Below are positions 1-3,200 of a stretch of 5,691 bases of DNA, piece by piece. Source of the stretch: an uncultured Gemella sp. (GTDB lineage Bacteria; Bacillota; Bacilli; Staphylococcales; Gemellaceae). The notes below the pieces were generated by a model that searched no databases, was not told the origin of the DNA, and worked only from the letters and a program-made list of their open reading frames with translations. The DNA is taken from NCBI GenBank assembly GCA_938038035.1, contig CALHQV010000173.1, forward strand, positions 1 to 5,691. The letters are read 5' to 3'. The position numbers were made by a program, and so were the translations under genes. The number at the start of each line of letters is the position of its first letter. Positions within the stretch are counted from its first letter, which is position 1.

Positions 1-30
1 CTATTCAAATAATTTATAGAAATCACTTTA

Positions 31-47
31 TTACATAAATTATGTAA
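31..47. promoter_or_regulatory. Perfect palindrome, possible operator
   Basis: TTACATAA at 31-38 and TTATGTAA at 40-47 are exact reverse complements separated by one A. The one-base centre cannot form an RNA hairpin loop, so a DNA-level site for a dimeric regulator is the more natural reading than a terminator or attenuator. It covers the proposed -35 element, where bound protein would block RNA polymerase. I do not recognise the motif as a named operator. In AT-rich DNA an 8-bp inverted repeat can also arise by chance. Confidence 0.35.
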
Positions 48-59
48 ATTAGGTTATAT
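31..59 (+). promoter_or_regulatory. Putative sigma-A-type promoter
   Basis: TTACAT at 31-36 could be a -35 element and TTATAT at 54-59 a -10 element, with a 17-base spacer. TATATA at 55-60 and TATAAA at 61-66 are alternative -10 choices. Transcription would then start near 65-70, leaving a short leader of about 15-20 bases before the ATG. The match to TTGACA/TATAAT is imperfect, and the whole leader is so AT-rich that chance matches are likely. It is the only well-spaced pair I see in the 83 leader bases, but a promoter further upstream, outside the window, cannot be excluded. Confidence 0.35.
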
Positions 60-70
60 ATATAAATCAA

Positions 71-77
71 GAGGAGG
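71..77 (+). promoter_or_regulatory. Strong Shine-Dalgarno sequence
   Basis: GAGGAGG lies six bases upstream of ATG 84. It is a near-complete complement of the 16S rRNA 3' end at good spacing. It decides the start: the next in-frame ATG (codon 9, base 108) has only A-rich sequence in front of it. Such a strong site fits an abundantly made surface protein. Confidence 0.9.
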
Positions 78-83
78 TTTAAA

Positions 84-230
84 ATGTATAGTAAAAACAA
101 TAAAAAAATGAATGATCAAAAACAACTTGAAAAAGTTAATCAATATGGGATTAAAAAATTTAACGTTGGAACAGCGTCAGTATTAGTGGCAGCTGGATTT
201 GCATTCTTAGGAGGAGGTAACGCTTTAGCC
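84..230 (+). other. YSIRK-like signal peptide
   Basis: Residues 1-49 consist of a long Lys/Asn/Gln-rich n-region, then YGIKKFNVGTAS (21-32), a hydrophobic stretch (VLVAAGFAFLGGG, 33-45) and NALA followed by Ser, a good signal peptidase I site after Ala49. The YGIKK...G..S pattern is a variant of the YSIRK/GS motif, with Gly in place of Ser and Lys in place of Arg. In streptococci and staphylococci this motif is linked to export near the division septum and to sortase-anchored proteins. The cleavage site is predicted by eye. Confidence 0.92.
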
Positions 231-3200
231 AGCAATGATACTGCTGTAAACAATGTAAACGAACCAGCAAGTGAAACAGTTGTTACTACGCCTGCTAAAG
301 AAGAGACACCAACACCTACAGTAGCAAAAGCAAACAAAGTGAACCTACGTGCTGCAATCGCTCGTGTTCAAAATGCAATCGCAAAAGCGAATGTTACAAA
401 AAAAACAGCTTCAGCAATAGAAGAAGGAAAAGCAGAATTAGCTAATGCTCAAGCTCTAGAAGCTAGTGAAACAGCTGCACAAGGTGAAGTTGATAAAGCA
501 ACAGTAGCATTAAAAAACAGAGCTTTCGTATTAGACAGTATGCCAAAAGAAAAGAATTCAGCAACTGAAAAAGAAACTAATAAATCCACAGAAGAGAAAG
601 AAAACAAAAACCAAGACCCAAGAAATGGACAAGCTATTCCTGGGAAAGGTGAGAGTGGGTTTAGAGCTGTAGATACTACTGTGGATACTACAGCTGCAAA
701 TTCTGCATCAGAAGCAGAAAAATATAAAGGTATTCGTGATGCTGCTATTCCAGAGTTGCAAGCAAATATTGATAAAATGCAAGCTGAAATAGCGAAAGAA
801 GAAGCTAAGCCTACGAATAAAAAAGATCAATTTAGAATTGATGTTTTAAAAGGTATTAAACAAAAAGCAGAAAATGTTATTACAACTGCAAATGCAGCGG
901 ATGTAAATTCAGCTCAAATTATGAGCCAACAAGCAGAAGCTGTTAAATCTGAGCGTGATTTATTAGCGTTATACTTAGCAGGTAAAGCAGATTTGGGAGC
1001 ACCTGTTAGTGAAAACCACGTAGCGTACGGAAATAACCCAACTAATGGTGTCTTTGAGAGTCTGAAAGAAGGTTTTGGGAATAGAGTAACCTTTACGGAT
1101 GCTGATAAGAAATCTAAGACAATTGTTAAACAACAAGCTGGTCCAGGAGAAATCAATGCTCGTACACCAGGAATCGGTAATGCTACTTACAACTGGCAAG
1201 AAAAAGCAATCACAAAAGCTGATGCCGAAGCAGGTATGCTAAATGGTTGGAAAATCGAAAAAGGTGAGAAAGTAAATGCCGTTAAACCACTTGAAGTAAC
1301 AGATATTACAGATAAAGATGGGGCACCAAGTACTAGGGTAGTACCTAAATCAAAAATATATACAAACGATGGAGAATTAATACAATATCAAAGAGAAGGT
1401 CATCAATTATCGTATAATGCTGGTAGTGGTATCATTCCGACGATAACTCCTACTATTGACGCAATGAGAACCAATGCTTTTGGTGAAGTGAAAAATCGTG
1501 ATTATTATCTTGAGTTAGGAAGCAAAGGGACGACAATATCTAAAGAATTTGATGTGAATGGAAATTCTAGACTTAATGTTAATTTGATTCATAGTGGAGC
1601 ATATGGTCATTCGTCAACACCTAGTACGGGTGAAAAAGTTAAACTGAAAATTGTAGATGCATTTACAGGAGAAGAAATTAAACCGGTTGATGGAAAAAAT
1701 GGACCAGTATCGACAGAAGCAGGACCTGGAGGTGGAAATGGATGGAGTAGTTTAGCTCGCATATATGATATTCCGTCAAAAACAACAAAAATTAAAGTTT
1801 TAATTGAAGCGGGAGATCAAGGAACAGGATTGACTACTAATCCTTTCAATAAAAAAGGAGCTGAAATTAAAGATGGGTATCTTGTAGGAGGTATCGGTAT
1901 TGCTACAGCTCCAGCAGCTGAAATTGTAACAGATGTTTCTTCAGGACGAAATAAAAATGAGTATGGCTACACACCAGACACAATTTATGATAAGAATCAA
2001 AAAGGTAGTTTTAACTTTACTCTGAAAGATACGGCTGGAATGAATATTGATTATTATGCTGCATCAAAAGTTCAAGTGACCGTAAAAGTACCTAAAGGTG
2101 TAATCTTAGAAGATCGAGTTATTAATGCGAATGGCGGAAATGCATTTCTTGGAGGTGTTTATGCTAATTCCATTAGATGGACTCCAAATGATCCTAATGA
2201 CAATTCTAAAGGTGGAACATTAACTTATGATGTGCCAGCGGGTACTCGTATGGCTGCTGCTGAAAAAACTACTCGTTCATCAAGTATTGTCTTTACAACT
2301 GCGGATAACTTCATTGGACCAGCTGACTTCAAAGTAATAGCAAAAAGTGGATTTGGAGATACTGACGCGGAAGGAAATAGATTATATTCATATACAACGA
2401 ACGGATTGAAACCTGAGTATGAAAATCAGTTCCATCGAGGAGGATTGGCAAATTCTGATAATCCAGATTTTGAATATGGAAAAGTAATCTATATTAACAG
2501 CTTACAAGCAACAGGTACTGTGACTGTTCCAATTAATACTAACGATGATCAGTTAAAAGAAGTTGCTTATGCAAAAGCACAAGAAGAAGTTAATTCAGCT
2601 AATTTCCAACAATTGCTTAGAGATATGAATGCAACGGCTGCAATGGGTCAAATTACGAATGTTACTCTTAATTCTAAAGATAAAGTTGAAATCACAAAAA
2701 TAGCCGCTGATGGACGTGGTGTTGTTAAAGTACCAGTAACATATACTGCTGACGGAAAAACATACGATACAACAGTTGATATTGAAGTCAACGTTGTAAA
2801 ATCAACTACAGATAAGTTAGTAGTATTAGAAGGGGATAAGATCACAAATGAAGAGGTTAAAACTTCAGTTAAACCTGCTACTATTGACAATAATCCAGGG
2901 ACAGTAAATAATCCTAATGAAGCAGATGTGTTTAGTACAGTAGGAAAAGTAGGTCAAGCTGATCTTAAAATTCCAACAACAGTTACTCATAATTCAAATG
3001 GTACAAATATTAATGAAACAGTAGAAGTTCCTGTGTTGGTATTACCAAAAGCAACTGGTGAAGTAGAAGTACAAAAAGGAGCCTCAGTAGATAAAGTAAA
3101 AGAAGTAGCGAAAGCAAAAGCAACAGAAGTAGCAACATCAGCTGACTTCAAAGCTAAATTACCAGAAGGTTCTAAAGATGTAGTGGTTGGTGAGATTACA

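Noticed and set aside
31..47. Palindrome read as a terminator of an upstream gene
   Set aside because: It is AT-only apart from one C and one G, has a one-base loop and no following T-run, so it would not work as an intrinsic terminator.
108..110. Alternative start codon at Met9
   Set aside because: It lacks a good Shine-Dalgarno sequence, whereas ATG 84 has GAGGAGG at ideal spacing.
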